From: Terriglobia bacterium
GTDB lineage: Bacteria; Acidobacteriota; Terriglobia; Bryobacterales; Bryobacteraceae
DNA: 64,000 nt
NCBI GenBank assembly: GCA_020073145.1
Contig: JAIQFS010000052.1
Coordinates: forward strand, 1-64,000
Reading direction: 5' to 3'
In this document: positions 44,601-53,600 of the stretch, piece by piece
Layout: each line of letters begins with the position of its first letter
Numbering within the stretch: position 1 is the stretch's first letter
The notes under the pieces: model-generated
Told to the model about the DNA's origin: nothing
Seen by the model: the letters and a program-made list of their open reading frames with translations, nothing else
Databases searched by the model: none
Position numbers and translations under genes: made by a program

Positions 44601-46865
44601 CGTCCGCGGGTTCGTCATCTGTGTCGCGTTGCCGCCCTGATCGTACATCGTCGCGGTGGTAGCGGACGGTCCACCAATATTTCGCCATCGAGTGGCGCTG
44701 GTCGGATTGCCGCGGGCGTTGAACCCAGTCGAGTAGATGTTGTTGACGATACCCGAATTGGAAGACACGACCGTTCCGTCATATGAGTAGCTCGTCTGTG
44801 CCACCATGGTTCCGGTTGGACTATACGGCGTGCAGGAAGAAGCGGCGTAAACTGCCTGGTCCTGGATCAGGCTGAGCAAGTATACTGGGGGAGAACTGCT
44901 CAAATTGCTGTAACCATTGAGGTAGTCCATATGGGTCTGACGAAGCAAGGCGCCCAGCGAACCACTCGTGTTGCCAAAGTCGTATTCACAAAGATCTGAC
45001 ACGCTATTTGTACCATCGGAAGTGTAATAAATGGATTGCTGGGACAGTTTTCCGTTATCGATCACCGTATTCTTCTGAATCACCCGCGAACTGTTCTCCG
45101 GCTCGGGGCCAAGGGTGCCGCTCTCGCCGGCCTGCCACCAACTAGGTGCCTGCGGCTCCTGCCAGGTCTGGAGTTGTATCCGCTGGGGCGACGAGCGTTC
45201 CGTATGAAACTCCTTCCCTTCGACCCACCAGGAGTACCATCCCGGCTCTTGTGGAAATAGTCCCTGCGAAGCGGCCCCGTAAAAGTAGTGTACTTCGGAG
45301 GCTAACACGCCTAGCGTGGGATCAGTCTCGGTCACATTCACTTGCGTGCAATAGCTAATGCTGGCGCAGAGTGACAGCGGATCACCGCCGGGCACGTTGG
45401 TTCCAGGATTGAGCTCGGTTAGAGTATAGTTGGTCTTTCGTGTCCAGGAAAATGGATTGCTCGCGTCTGCGTATTCACGGCGCTCGTTCACTCGCCGATA
45501 GACGGCAAACAGCCTGCAGGCCGAATTCGGGCTACTCTCTACACCGTCCCAAATGGATGTGGCGAGGACTACGTTCGCGGCGGGGCACCCGGATAGCTGG
45601 TTGCCACTGCCGGGACCGAATGCCCAGTTGAATTCGTACGCGCCTCCAGTGGGAAGATCCACACGCGCAATCTCCCCGTACTCGTTGTAGTGAAATTGAT
45701 AGGAAGTGCTGTCGGGAAGAACGATTTTGCTGATCGCAAGATCGGACGCGAGTGATATAAACGAGGCGTACCCGCCGAACAATTGATATTCTGTCGGCCA
45801 GGTCGCATTTTGCAGAGAACTCATCCGATCGTGCCAATAGTCCCGCCGATAGACGGAATAGATGCGCGGCGCTGCGCCTGGACCTGTGGGAGAACTAATC
45901 TGATCGTACAAGCCAGTGCACGGACTCGAGCAACCCGCGGCCGGGTCTGTAAACTGATATGAACCCCCGATTTCCACGGTTGCGGTTCGACCAAGGGGAT
46001 CAGTGATCGAGAAGGCATACTGAAACCCGGAGGCCGGCGTCAGATTGTAGGTGAAGATGGTTTGGTTCCCGTTACGATCCGTAATCGAGTCGATCAGGTT
46101 GGCTGGCAACCCATTTTGCCCAACGTTCGATATATACGAAAAATGGTATTTCCTGCCGTCTCGAAAGTATAGTGTGCCGGTGAGCTGAACAGTGATTCCC
46201 TCGTTGTAGTACTCGTCATAGATATCGTTGTCCGCGATGAATGTGGCCGCAGATCCATCTACTGTGACCCAGGTCCTGCCCCGGTCGAACGCGCCGAAAT
46301 GGCCAGTGGGGTCGCTACAGGCCGCATTCAGGTCCGGATTTTGGTTCTCCATAAGTCCCTGGGTGGTGGCGTCGCGGAGCTCAATCTCTGTTCCGTTACC
46401 CAATCCAACTGTCAGCCGAGTCAGCGTACCGGTGTAGAAGGGCGTACCTGCACACAACCGCGGAGATTGCGGTACGACTGTGTTTTGATTAGCATGACGC
46501 AACGCGATTCCAGCAGGCCGATAACGGTAGTCCCAATTCGCCCAGCCTTGCTGAGAAAATACCCAGCACGTACCTCCCGTGCAGTTGCTGTCCTCGGTAC
46601 CCAGCCCGTTCCACTCGCCGGTGTATGGAACTTGGAGTGTATACCCGGCCTCTCCCCGACCGCCGATTTCGAGTAGCGGTACTGAAAAGTTCATTTTCCC
46701 GGCGTAGAGGTTGATTGTGTCGAGACTGCTCAGGGCGTAGGAGCCTGCCGGTGAACCGGGTTGGAGCCCTTGCGGCGTGAGGGCATCGAAGGCGCTGACC
46801 GAAGTTTGCGCAAAGACTGCGGGCGTCAATACCACTAGTCCTAGAAGGTAGTATGGAATTTTCAT
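41649..46865 (-). CDS. Secreted RHS-repeat protein with C-terminal toxin-like tip
   Basis: A 1738-residue protein beginning with a signal peptide (MKIPYYLLGLVVLTPAVFAQ), so export is Sec-type rather than through a PAAR/VgrG spike. An N-terminal ~450-residue region is followed by many YD/RHS repeats (e.g. 'YDALNRLAGPSN', 'YAYDGDGNRVSKNVNG'). The core-associated end is 'TGKERDAETGLDYFGARYFSGAQGRFTSPDW'. About 190 residues then form the variable tip. Its last ~75 ('GFTSHGIDRVIGDSAKRAG...ILDALRNPKKIVSG...VFTGKDARVIVNPQTGNIVSVNP') have His, Arg and 'VNPxTGxIVSV' placed as in small RNase-like (BECR/Ntox-type) toxin tips. The toxic activity is inference. It lies ten bases behind an exported protein gene and eight before a putative immunity gene. 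Confidence 0.85.
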   Translation of the reverse strand: MKIPYYLLGLVVLTPAVFAQTSVSAFDALTPQGLQPGSPAGSYALSSLDTINLYAGKMNFSVPLLEIGGRGEAGYTLQVPYTGEWNGLGTEDSNCTGGTCWVFSQQGWANWDYRYRPAGIALRHANQNTVVPQSPRLCAGTPFYTGTLTRLTVGLGNGTEIELRDATTQGLMENQNPDLNAACSDPTGHFGAFDRGRTWVTVDGSAATFIADNDIYDEYYNEGITVQLTGTLYFRDGRKYHFSYISNVGQNGLPANLIDSITDRNGNQTIFTYNLTPASGFQYAFSITDPLGRTATVEIGGSYQFTDPAAGCSSPCTGLYDQISSPTGPGAAPRIYSVYRRDYWHDRMSSLQNATWPTEYQLFGGYASFISLASDLAISKIVLPDSTSYQFHYNEYGEIARVDLPTGGAYEFNWAFGPGSGNQLSGCPAANVVLATSIWDGVESSPNSACRLFAVYRRVNERREYADASNPFSWTRKTNYTLTELNPGTNVPGGDPLSLCASISYCTQVNVTETDPTLGVLASEVHYFYGAASQGLFPQEPGWYSWWVEGKEFHTERSSPQRIQLQTWQEPQAPSWWQAGESGTLGPEPENSSRVIQKNTVIDNGKLSQQSIYYTSDGTNSVSDLCEYDFGNTSGSLGALLRQTHMDYLNGYSNLSSSPPVYLLSLIQDQAVYAASSCTPYSPTGTMVAQTSYSYDGTVVSSNSGIVNNIYSTGFNARGNPTSATRWRNIGGPSATTATMYDQGGNATQMTNPRTYSTVATYDGCGSRYAFPHTVTNALNEQTTYTYDCDLGKPTRIQDPNGTVTAPSFNDPLNRLTQLVRAQGIGLENQTTYGYPDARTVSVQKDQYRDNDSNGIHSSSVADALGRTVQTQLATAQGTVITLTELDALGRAWKVHNPGYGGADSNVTTYSYDGQNRKVNIAYADGSAESFVWTGDTVLHTDPAGKKTQQQADALGRIRQVVEDPTGSPVTTTYGYDAQDDLTSVVRGSQARSFGYNSLKELVWASNPEVGQIAACNGSPGPVSACYTYDANGNLSTKVAAAESSSSIQTTYTYDVLDRVLTKSYSDGTPTVTYCYDGPCGGSPAAPSIGHLTSVSSSESGTAYTYDQLGRTLSSTQTTAGQTYPFGYTYNFADGLTRETYPSGRGISYFFEIGGRVMGVNGATTQYGGGSCSSGQPDTCSNPIQYAAHAAISSLRLGNTVTETWMYNNRLQPLQMQAGGLLTLGFGYTTGQNNGNLASQTITRGSQTWTQNYVYDALNRLAGPSNTQGALQENGATLQNYGYDQNGNWYLAYYDTSRISAPTIETPQGASWFSANNRINNWAYDGAGNEIGIPASAGSTVRAACAATTMPGVAMLRTSCFDAESRMTSETDALGVATTYAYDGDGNRVSKNVNGTVTTYVYDAMGNLAAEYGGQNTDTGTLYVSVDHLGSTRLITDNSGAQKYCFDYLPFGGDLFAGTDGRPSCYPTAHSSGIRFTGKERDAETGLDYFGARYFSGAQGRFTSPDWSSTPQPVPYADFANPQTLNLYTYGRNNPLRGSDPDGHCTVDKEEHGWLWCAAHAIGLTQTVKEQADDARSSLAQAHGFTINGQTPAEIAKNGTDQQVISADRAATKFLLGVAQEALSPCAPGVLCGVIPIGPPGEAGLAAEEGGIVAQNGTRINGFTSHGIDRVIGDSAKRAGTRPEAILDALRNPKKIVSGVDQQGRPFQVFTGKDARVIVNPQTGNIVSVNPESGAGAH

Positions 46866-46874
46866 ATTTCGCGC

Positions 46875-47291
46875 CTACTGCACTCGAATCGTAATTAGCC
46901 ACGCAGGGTGATCATGATGGACCTCCCGAAGCCGATAGGTTCCGGGAGTCAACTGGACTGACTTTAAGAGCCGATTTTTCACCGCATCCACCGGCTCGGA
47001 AAAGGATTGCTGAGATGCCGTGCCGGCAATGCTGTTGCCCGGCATTTTCTCCAACGCCAACGCCAGATTCTGGAAACCACTGCGGTTGAGCATCGCAAAC
47101 AGGTAACGTCCGGCGGGCAACGAAATCGTTCGCGTCTCGAAGCCCTCCAGGCGAACGACAATCGAAATTGGCTGCGCCCGATTGGGATCTAAAGCGGGAG
47201 TCGACTGTGCGGCTTGCGACCAAACGGCCGAAATCAAAATGAGACAAGTGAGGTACGGTACTGCTACGATCCAAGATCTTCCCGATTGCAT
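46875..47291 (-). CDS. Small exported protein in the RHS operon
   Basis: A 138-residue protein with a signal segment ('SWIVAVPYLTCLILISAVWSQ'). The mature domain is beta-rich ('PISIVVRLEGFETRTISLPAGRYLFAMLNRSG', 'SVQLTPGTYRLREVHHDHPAWLITIRVQ') and looks like a small carbohydrate- or metal-binding cupredoxin-like or Ig-like sandwich. The His-rich 'EVHHDHPAW' is notable. I start at the second ATG of the longer frame because AGGAGA stands seven bases before it. It lies nine bases upstream of the RHS gene and probably travels with it. Similar small proteins occur before secreted RHS genes in acidobacteria. Function unknown. Confidence 0.65.
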   Translation of the reverse strand: MQSGRSWIVAVPYLTCLILISAVWSQAAQSTPALDPNRAQPISIVVRLEGFETRTISLPAGRYLFAMLNRSGFQNLALALEKMPGNSIAGTASQQSFSEPVDAVKNRLLKSVQLTPGTYRLREVHHDHPAWLITIRVQ

Positions 47292-47381
47292 CAGCCCTCT
47301 CCTAACAGCCTTCATAAGTCTGCGGTGACGTTAACGAATTGCAGGCGAGAAATCAGCGCACACCTGGGGCGTTCTAACGAA

Positions 47382-48110
47382 TTACGGTTTCCCCACCGTC
47401 CCCGTCACCTGCACGGTAATCGCCGGCGGACCCCCAACCGGCGCTGCGATCCCCGCCGCTGCCGCCGGCGGACCCGCCACCGGAATCTGCCCGCCAGCGC
47501 CCAGGGCGTTGCCCTTGGCGTCCGCCAGCGTAAACGAGGCGCTCGTCACCTTCAGGTTCAGCGGCAGTCCCGGCGGAACCACCAGCTTCATCGTCTTCCC
47601 CGTCGCGTCCCGCGCGTAGACCATGGCCGGGATGAAGGTCGATCTGCCGTACGAGGTCCCGACCCGCACGTCGTCGGCCGCCGCGTTGGCGAGCAAACCT
47701 TGGCCGTCCTGCACCCGGATCGAGAGTTCCACGCCTTGCGACATCACCACCGAAACCCCGCTCGCCGTGGCCCCCGCCTTCACATCCAGAGTCACCGGAA
47801 CCGTCCATAGGCACGGGTCCAGCAGCGTGCTTTCAGGCTTCTCCACGCACAGCGTGTACTTGCCTGCCGGCAGGTTGTCGATCTCGAAACCGCCCGTCGC
47901 CGTCGATGCGGCCACCGGCGGAAACGGGAAGAAGGGAGGCGCGCCGCCCGGGCCGGTCACCCCCGGTGAGACGCTCGACCGCAGGCTCGCCCGCACCGCC
48001 GCGCCCGCCACGGCCGCTCCACTGTCATCGGTGACAGTACCGGTAATCCGGCCCGTCTGGGCGAGCGCCCCCATCGTTACACCCAAGAAAACCACTGCAA
48101 GCTTTTTCAT
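47382..48110 (-). CDS. Exported protein with carboxypeptidase-regulatory-like domain
   Basis: A 242-residue exported protein with signal peptide 'MKKLAVVFLGVTMGALA'. It then shows the CarbReg (CNA-B/transthyretin-like) fold 'TGRITGTVTDDSGAAVAGAAVRAS', which is typical of surface proteins in acidobacteria. 'GGFEIDNLPAGKYTLCVEKPESTLLDPCLW' gives the second strand pair and two cysteines. The rest is Ala/Gly/Pro-rich with 'AAAAGIAAPVGGPPAITVQVTG'. I start at the ATG before the Lys-Lys, 39 bases inside the longest frame. No catalytic residues are visible; binding or structural function is likely. It lies between the PKD-repeat protein and the small exported protein on the same strand. Confidence 0.72.
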   Translation of the reverse strand: MKKLAVVFLGVTMGALAQTGRITGTVTDDSGAAVAGAAVRASLRSSVSPGVTGPGGAPPFFPFPPVAASTATGGFEIDNLPAGKYTLCVEKPESTLLDPCLWTVPVTLDVKAGATASGVSVVMSQGVELSIRVQDGQGLLANAAADDVRVGTSYGRSTFIPAMVYARDATGKTMKLVVPPGLPLNLKVTSASFTLADAKGNALGAGGQIPVAGPPAAAAGIAAPVGGPPAITVQVTGTVGKP

Positions 48111-48159
48111 GATCTTGTGCCTTTTCTCAAATTTCCTGCCCGGGTTCACTCACCGGGCA

Positions 48160-50307
48160 TCAGGGGCTCACCGTAAAGAAGACCGCATTCGATAACACAC
48201 CATTCGCAAACTGGACATACTCCTCCCAAGAGCCGATAGCCCCCGAGTCAAAAGGACCTGTGAGGTACCAGTACCCGCTGGATGGCATCGTGAAGCCATC
48301 CATACATCCCCAGAAGCTCCCGTTCTTGTAAGCGCACAGACTGAATGGCTGATTCAGTTGGTTCGAGTACATCCACATGTAATATGAGTCAGTGCTCTGG
48401 AATGACGTCCCCATATTGAGATTGGCGTACGGCGGAGGAGCGGAGACCGTGAACGAGATCGTGTTCGACTGCACCATACCCGAAGCAGGATTGAAGACGA
48501 CCCACTCCTGCCACGACCCATCCGTGCTCGGGTTAAAGTACCCGCTCTGCGACCAGTTACCGCCGGAATCTGTCGTGTAGTTCAGGCATCCCCAGAACGC
48601 CCCGTTCTGGTTAGCGCAGAACTGAAAGGGCGCATTGACCAGGTTCGTCGAGACCGTAACCAAGAACGGGTCGGTATCTTGGAAGGACTGGTTCGAGATT
48701 GAAATGAACGCGTACGGCACCACGACGATCAACCGGGATGACACGGCCGAAACGGCCGAGGGGTTCGTTGCCGAGCGAGCCTGCGCGGTAACCGAATAGT
48801 TGCCTCCCGATGGAAAGGTGAAAGAAGCTGTGCCGACTGGCAACCATCCGGAATTGCTGCCGTTGCCCCAGTAAAATATGTATTGGACCGGATTGCCCAG
48901 ATTGTCGACGGACCCGCCCGTACTATAGGTGGCTGTCCCCCCGACTGCGACTGGTGTAGGGCCGCTGGGGATCGACGGCGGCGAAACCGCTTCCGCAATC
49001 GTTACGTTCAACGAAGACGACAAAATGGATAGGATCGTCGGATTCGTGGCCGAGCGCGCTTGCGCGGTAACCGCGAAGCTGGTTCCGGACGACCAACTGT
49101 GAGAAGCGCTGACCGTGCCGGTTGTCAACCAGCCGGAGTTGCTGCCATCGCCCCAGTTGAACAGATATTGGATCGGGAAGCCAAAGTTGTCCGTAGACCC
49201 GCCCGTGCTGTACGTGGCTGGTGCGCCGGCCGTGACCGTGGCTGGCCCGCTGGGAGTCGACGGCTGTGAGACCGCTTCTGTGGTCGTCACGCTCAATGCG
49301 GACGACACGGTTGACAGGACAGACGGGTTGAAAGCCGAGCGAGCCTGAGCGGTAACCGCGAACGTGCCTTTGGATGGCCAGTTGTAGGAAGCGCTGGTGG
49401 TGCCCACTGGCAACCAACCGGAACTGCTGCCGTCGCCCCAGGTGAACAGGTATTGGACCGCGTTGCCTAGATTATCCGTAGACCCGCCTGTACTGTAGGT
49501 GCCCAGCGTTCCGCCCACGACCGTGCTGGGCCCGGCTGGAATCGTCGGCTGTGAGACGAATTCCCCGACTGCTACGTTCAGTGCCGATGACACCGCGGAC
49601 AAAACCGACGGGTTCGTAGCCGAGCGGGCCTGCGCGGTAACTGCGAAGCTGGTTCCGGAGGACCAACTGTGAGAAGCGCTGACCGTGCCGGTTGGCAGCC
49701 ACCCGGAATTGCTGCCGTCACCCCAGTCAAATTGGTATTGAACCGGGTTGCCAAAACTTGACGTAGACCCGCCCGTACTGTAGGTGGCTGACGCACCGGT
49801 CGCGACCGCGCCAGGGCCGCTGGGAGTCGACGGCTGCGAAACGGCCTCCGTAATTGTGTAGGTGGCGGACGCGATTCCGCTGTCCGCCATGCCGGTTTTG
49901 TAGGCAATCGCCTGAAGTGTCTCTGTACTGCTGACTGTTGCCGCGTTCCCCACGGTGCCGTTCGTTTCGCTGGGCGTGGTGCCATCGAGGGTATACCGGA
50001 TGATCGCGCCCGCAGTGACCGTGCTAATGTTGACCGTCATCGACGAATGATAAGTCCCCGCTGTCTGGTCGAAGGTCGGGGTGGCGACCCCGGGTGGGGG
50101 TGGATTCTCAATCGCCACCACACGGCCGCCGAGACGAATGTATTCCCGGCTCGGGTTCGATGGTTGCGCCGGGACAGCCTTGGCCACAAGCAGCAGAAGT
50201 ACGCAGGAAAGGCTACGGGATTTGCCATGCCAGTATTGGAGCCGAGACAATATGGCTTGATTTCCAAATCGAACTTCACACTTCACCGACGTCGCCCTCC
50301 CTCGCAT
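48160..50307 (-). CDS. Secreted PKD-like repeat protein
   Basis: A 715-residue exported protein with a hydrophobic signal region at about residues 31-48 after a polar N-terminus. Residues ~76-153 resemble a chitobiase/beta-hexosaminidase C-terminal (FN3-like) module ('GTYHSSMTVNISTVTAGAIIRYTLDGTTPSE'). Four near-identical ~95-residue PKD-like units follow (156-530), each with 'ATYSTGGSTDN', 'YLFNWGDGSNSGWL' and 'FAVTAQARSATNPSVLS'. Two ~85-residue units with 'CANQNGAFWGC'/'CAYKNGSFWGC' cysteine pairs end the protein. The composition suits a long, rigid cell-surface or secreted stalk. It heads the minus-strand block of exported genes that ends at the RHS protein. The true start could be slightly downstream. 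Confidence 0.75.
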   Translation of the reverse strand: MRGRATSVKCEVRFGNQAILSRLQYWHGKSRSLSCVLLLLVAKAVPAQPSNPSREYIRLGGRVVAIENPPPPGVATPTFDQTAGTYHSSMTVNISTVTAGAIIRYTLDGTTPSETNGTVGNAATVSSTETLQAIAYKTGMADSGIASATYTITEAVSQPSTPSGPGAVATGASATYSTGGSTSSFGNPVQYQFDWGDGSNSGWLPTGTVSASHSWSSGTSFAVTAQARSATNPSVLSAVSSALNVAVGEFVSQPTIPAGPSTVVGGTLGTYSTGGSTDNLGNAVQYLFTWGDGSSSGWLPVGTTSASYNWPSKGTFAVTAQARSAFNPSVLSTVSSALSVTTTEAVSQPSTPSGPATVTAGAPATYSTGGSTDNFGFPIQYLFNWGDGSNSGWLTTGTVSASHSWSSGTSFAVTAQARSATNPTILSILSSSLNVTIAEAVSPPSIPSGPTPVAVGGTATYSTGGSVDNLGNPVQYIFYWGNGSNSGWLPVGTASFTFPSGGNYSVTAQARSATNPSAVSAVSSRLIVVVPYAFISISNQSFQDTDPFLVTVSTNLVNAPFQFCANQNGAFWGCLNYTTDSGGNWSQSGYFNPSTDGSWQEWVVFNPASGMVQSNTISFTVSAPPPYANLNMGTSFQSTDSYYMWMYSNQLNQPFSLCAYKNGSFWGCMDGFTMPSSGYWYLTGPFDSGAIGSWEEYVQFANGVLSNAVFFTVSP
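48718..49842 (-). repeat. Four tandem PKD-domain coding repeats
   Basis: Four consecutive units of about 285 bases encode residues 156-530 of the PKD-like protein. At protein level the units share most residues ('VSQPSTPSGP...', 'TYSTGG', 'WGDGSNSGWLPTGT', 'AVTAQARSATNP'), and much of the DNA is also nearly identical. Units 1 and 3 are the closest pair; unit 4 has drifted most. The pattern points to duplication within the gene with later exchange. Confidence 0.75.
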
Positions 50308-50655
50308 CGTGGCGTCTCAGGTATTAACCCACTGCGACCCAGTGAGAAATAGGAACGATGGGACAAAGTGGGATTATCCTATAAGTTGTGAATTAGTCAA
50401 GATATATTTTCATGTATAGAATAGATTGTATTTTGGCTCACTTCATCGGAGGGAGTCGCGAATCGGAGGTTACAAAACAGAGGTTACAAGACAGAGAGTG
50501 TACTCGTTCCCGCTCATGCCTGCGGAGGAGTCGGGCGTCTGACGATTTCAGGCTGACGAGAAAGATCTCCAATGGGCCTTGCAAACACCACAGGCGCCTG
50601 TCCACGATCCCGTTACGGCAGATCGTCGAGCTGCGCAGGAAACGGTAAGGGAGAG
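50308..50655. other. AT-rich intergenic stretch
   Basis: About 350 bases upstream of the exported-protein block and downstream of the alpha-glucan synthase gene. The part at 50360-50440 is strikingly AT-rich for this genome (CCTATAAGTTGTGAATTAGTC, then TATATTTTCATGTATAGAATAG) and may hold the promoter of the PKD/RHS block. Short frames on both strands do not look like genes. Confidence 0.4.
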
Positions 50656-53600
50656 CTATGTCTTGCCTGGATAAGCCCTGGTCATCGAAGTCCCCGTTTC
50701 GGGATGGCCGGTGGCGATCAGGCTTTCGTAGAGGCTCAGGTAGTCGCGGGCGGAGTGGGTCCAGGAATAGTCGGCTGCCATGGCATTCTGCATCAGCGTT
50801 TGCCACTGAGCGGGTTGGTGGAAGGCCGCTACTGCGCGGTCCACCGCGTCCAGTAGCGCGGTGGGCTCGTATGCTTCGAAGAGGAAGCCGGTGCCGGTTT
50901 TCGCAGCCGGATCGAACTCCTGCACGCTGTCTTTCAGGCCGCCAGTGGCGCGCACGATGGGGATGGTGCCGTACTTCAGGCTGTAGAGTTGATTCAGGCC
51001 GCAGGGCTCATAGCGTGAGGGCATCAGGAAGAGGTCGGCTCCGGCTTCCACCTGGTGGGCCAGGCTTTCGTCAAACGCGATTCGGACCGACAGGTTTCCG
51101 GCGTGGCGCTTCGCGGCAGTCTGGAAGAGGTCCTCGTAGTGCTGGTCGCCTTTTCCCACCAAGAGTAACTGCACAGGGCGGTCGAGCAGATCGGGCAGAA
51201 CTTGCTCCAGCAGATCGAAGCCTTTTTGCGCGGCCAGGCGGGAGACCATGCCGATCAGCGGCACGTCCGGATCCACCGGCAGCCCGAAGGCGGATTGCAG
51301 ATCGGCCTTGCAAGCGCGCTTGCCGGAGAGATCGTTGGGGCCGTAGGGGGCGGCGATGAAGGAATCGGTCTGCGGGTTCCAGGCCTCGTAATCCACGCCG
51401 TTGAGGATGCCGACCAAGCGGGCGGCGCGCTCTTGGAGCACACCCTCCAAGCCGAAGCCGTGCTCCTTCGTCTGGATCTCGCGGGCATAGGTGGGGCTGA
51501 CGGTGGTGATGGCATCGGCGAAAGAGAGGCCGGCCTTGAGGTAGTTGATCTTGCCGTAGAACTCGAAGTGGCGCGGGGTGAACAAGCTGCTGTCGAGTCC
51601 CAGCAGCCGCCACTGGTCGGACGGAAAGAGGCCCTGATAGCCCATGTTATGCACCGTGAGGGCGGTGCGCACCGTGGACAGTCCGGGATAGCGCTCGGGC
51701 TGCGCCTTGAGGAACGCAATGGAGAGCGCGGCCTGCCAGTCGTGAGCGTGGAGCACGTGCGGGGCGCCGATGTGGCGCAACACTTCCAGCACGGCGCGGG
51801 CGAAGTAGGCGAAACGCTGGGCGTTGTCCGGGTAATCGCCTTCGGAGGTGCCGTAGGGGGCAGCGCGGTCGAAGTAGCGGTCGGCGCGGATGAAGTAGAC
51901 CGGGATGTCGCGGCCGAGGGTGGCGGTCAGGACGGCGCCTTCTTCGCGGCCGCCGGCCACGGGAACCTGGAGCTGCATGCCGGTTTCGCGCAGCGCGGAA
52001 CCCCTCTGGAGCACGCTGCGATAGGCGGGCATGATCAGGCATACCTGGTGGCCGAGCCGTTCCAGGGCGGCGGCGAGCGACGCCACCATATCCGCTAAGC
52101 CGCCGGTCTTGGCAAAGGGGACGATTTCGGAGCAGGCCATGACGATGCGAAGCGGCGTCTCGGGCGACCGGCGGGGTGGCGGGAGAGGCAGCAGGGCCTC
52201 GAGAGGAGCGGCGTTGGCGTCACTCGTGAACGCGGCTGCGGTGGGAATGTCGGCAAAAAGGTTGTCCTGGCCCTCTAGGGTCTGGAGCCAGGCTTCGTCA
52301 ATGGCGCCGCTTTCGATCTGCCCGCACAGGCGGTGCATCCGAAGCAGATGGCCTTTGACGCGGCGGATGGCGTAGTCCTCCATGGAGCCGGATTTGATCA
52401 TGAAGGTCCAGTCGCTGGCCTGGGCCAGCAGGAGCTCGCGGCCGGCCTGATTCAAGGCCCGCCGGGCGAGGCCGGTGGCGTTGGTGCGAGCGGCGCTCAA
52501 CTTCTCCATGGCGTCGGCGGCGGCATGCAAGTGGCGATAGACCCAGTCGTTTTCCCCGTTGAGCCAGACCTCGCTGAAGCCGTCCTGGCCCCAACTGGAG
52601 AGGCACGGAGTGGCGATTTGATTGTCGGGCCACTGGTCGAGGTACTCGGACAGGGTCACGAGGCGCACGGTATTCTGCTCGAGCGCGGTTTTGCGGATGA
52701 GGTAATCGAGCCAGCGCGGGCCTTCGAACCACCAGTGACCGAATAGCTCAGCGTCGTAGGGGGCCACGATGAGGGGCGGGCGGTCCATGCTGGCCGATAA
52801 CTCCCGGATCTGCTTGACGCGCTCGTCCAAGAAGTGTTCGGCGTGAGCGGCGGCCTTGCGCTCGGCCCACTCGGGAACGTACGGTTCCTTGCGGTCGCCC
52901 TTACCGGTGATGCGGTGATACTTCAAGCCGGTATCGATGCGGATGCCATCGGGGTGGATGTAGGGGCGGACGAGGTCGAGGTCGAGGTCGTGGCCGATAT
53001 CGCGGTAGAACTCGCGGTAATCGAAATCGCCGGGATAGCCGACGGCGGAACTCCAGACCTGGCGGGAGGAATCGGGATCACGGCCGAAGACGGCCAAGCC
53101 GGAGGGGCAAAAGACGGGGGCAAACACGCCGTAGCGAGGCCGGTGGTCGGCGCGGGTGACACCGTGGGTTTCCAGAATGGTGTAGCGAATGCCTTGCTCG
53201 CGCAAGAGCCGGTCGACGCCCGGGTAGTAGCCGCACTCGGGAAGCCAGAAGCCCTTGGGCTTGCGTCCGAACACTTGTTGGTAGTGCTGGACGCCGACGC
53301 CGATCTGGGCGCGCACGGCGGATTCATTGACGGAGAGCAGCGGAAGGTAGCCGTGGGTGGCGGCGCTGGCGATGACTTCGACCTTGCCGAGTTCCTGAAA
53401 GCGGCGGAACGCGCGCACCAGGTCGTTTCGGTACCGATGCACGAAGGCGTGACGCACGTCAGTCAAGAGGTGGTGGTACATGAGGGCCAGCGGGTGAAAG
53501 TCGGGAAGAGATTCGGTGCGGGCGATCTCCTTTTCGGCCAGCTCGATGGTGCGGTCGAGTTTCTTGAGATAGCGCTGCTGCAGCAGCGGATCGAGCAGCA

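Noticed and set aside
48718-49842. Repeats considered as a CRISPR-like array
   Set aside because: Units are about 285 bases and keep an open frame encoding PKD-like domains; no short direct repeats with unique spacers.
50412-50806. Short frames on both strands between the PKD-protein and GH57-GT5 genes
   Set aside because: One overlaps the glucan synthase end in antisense, the other is Arg/Ser-rich noise in an AT-rich promoter region.
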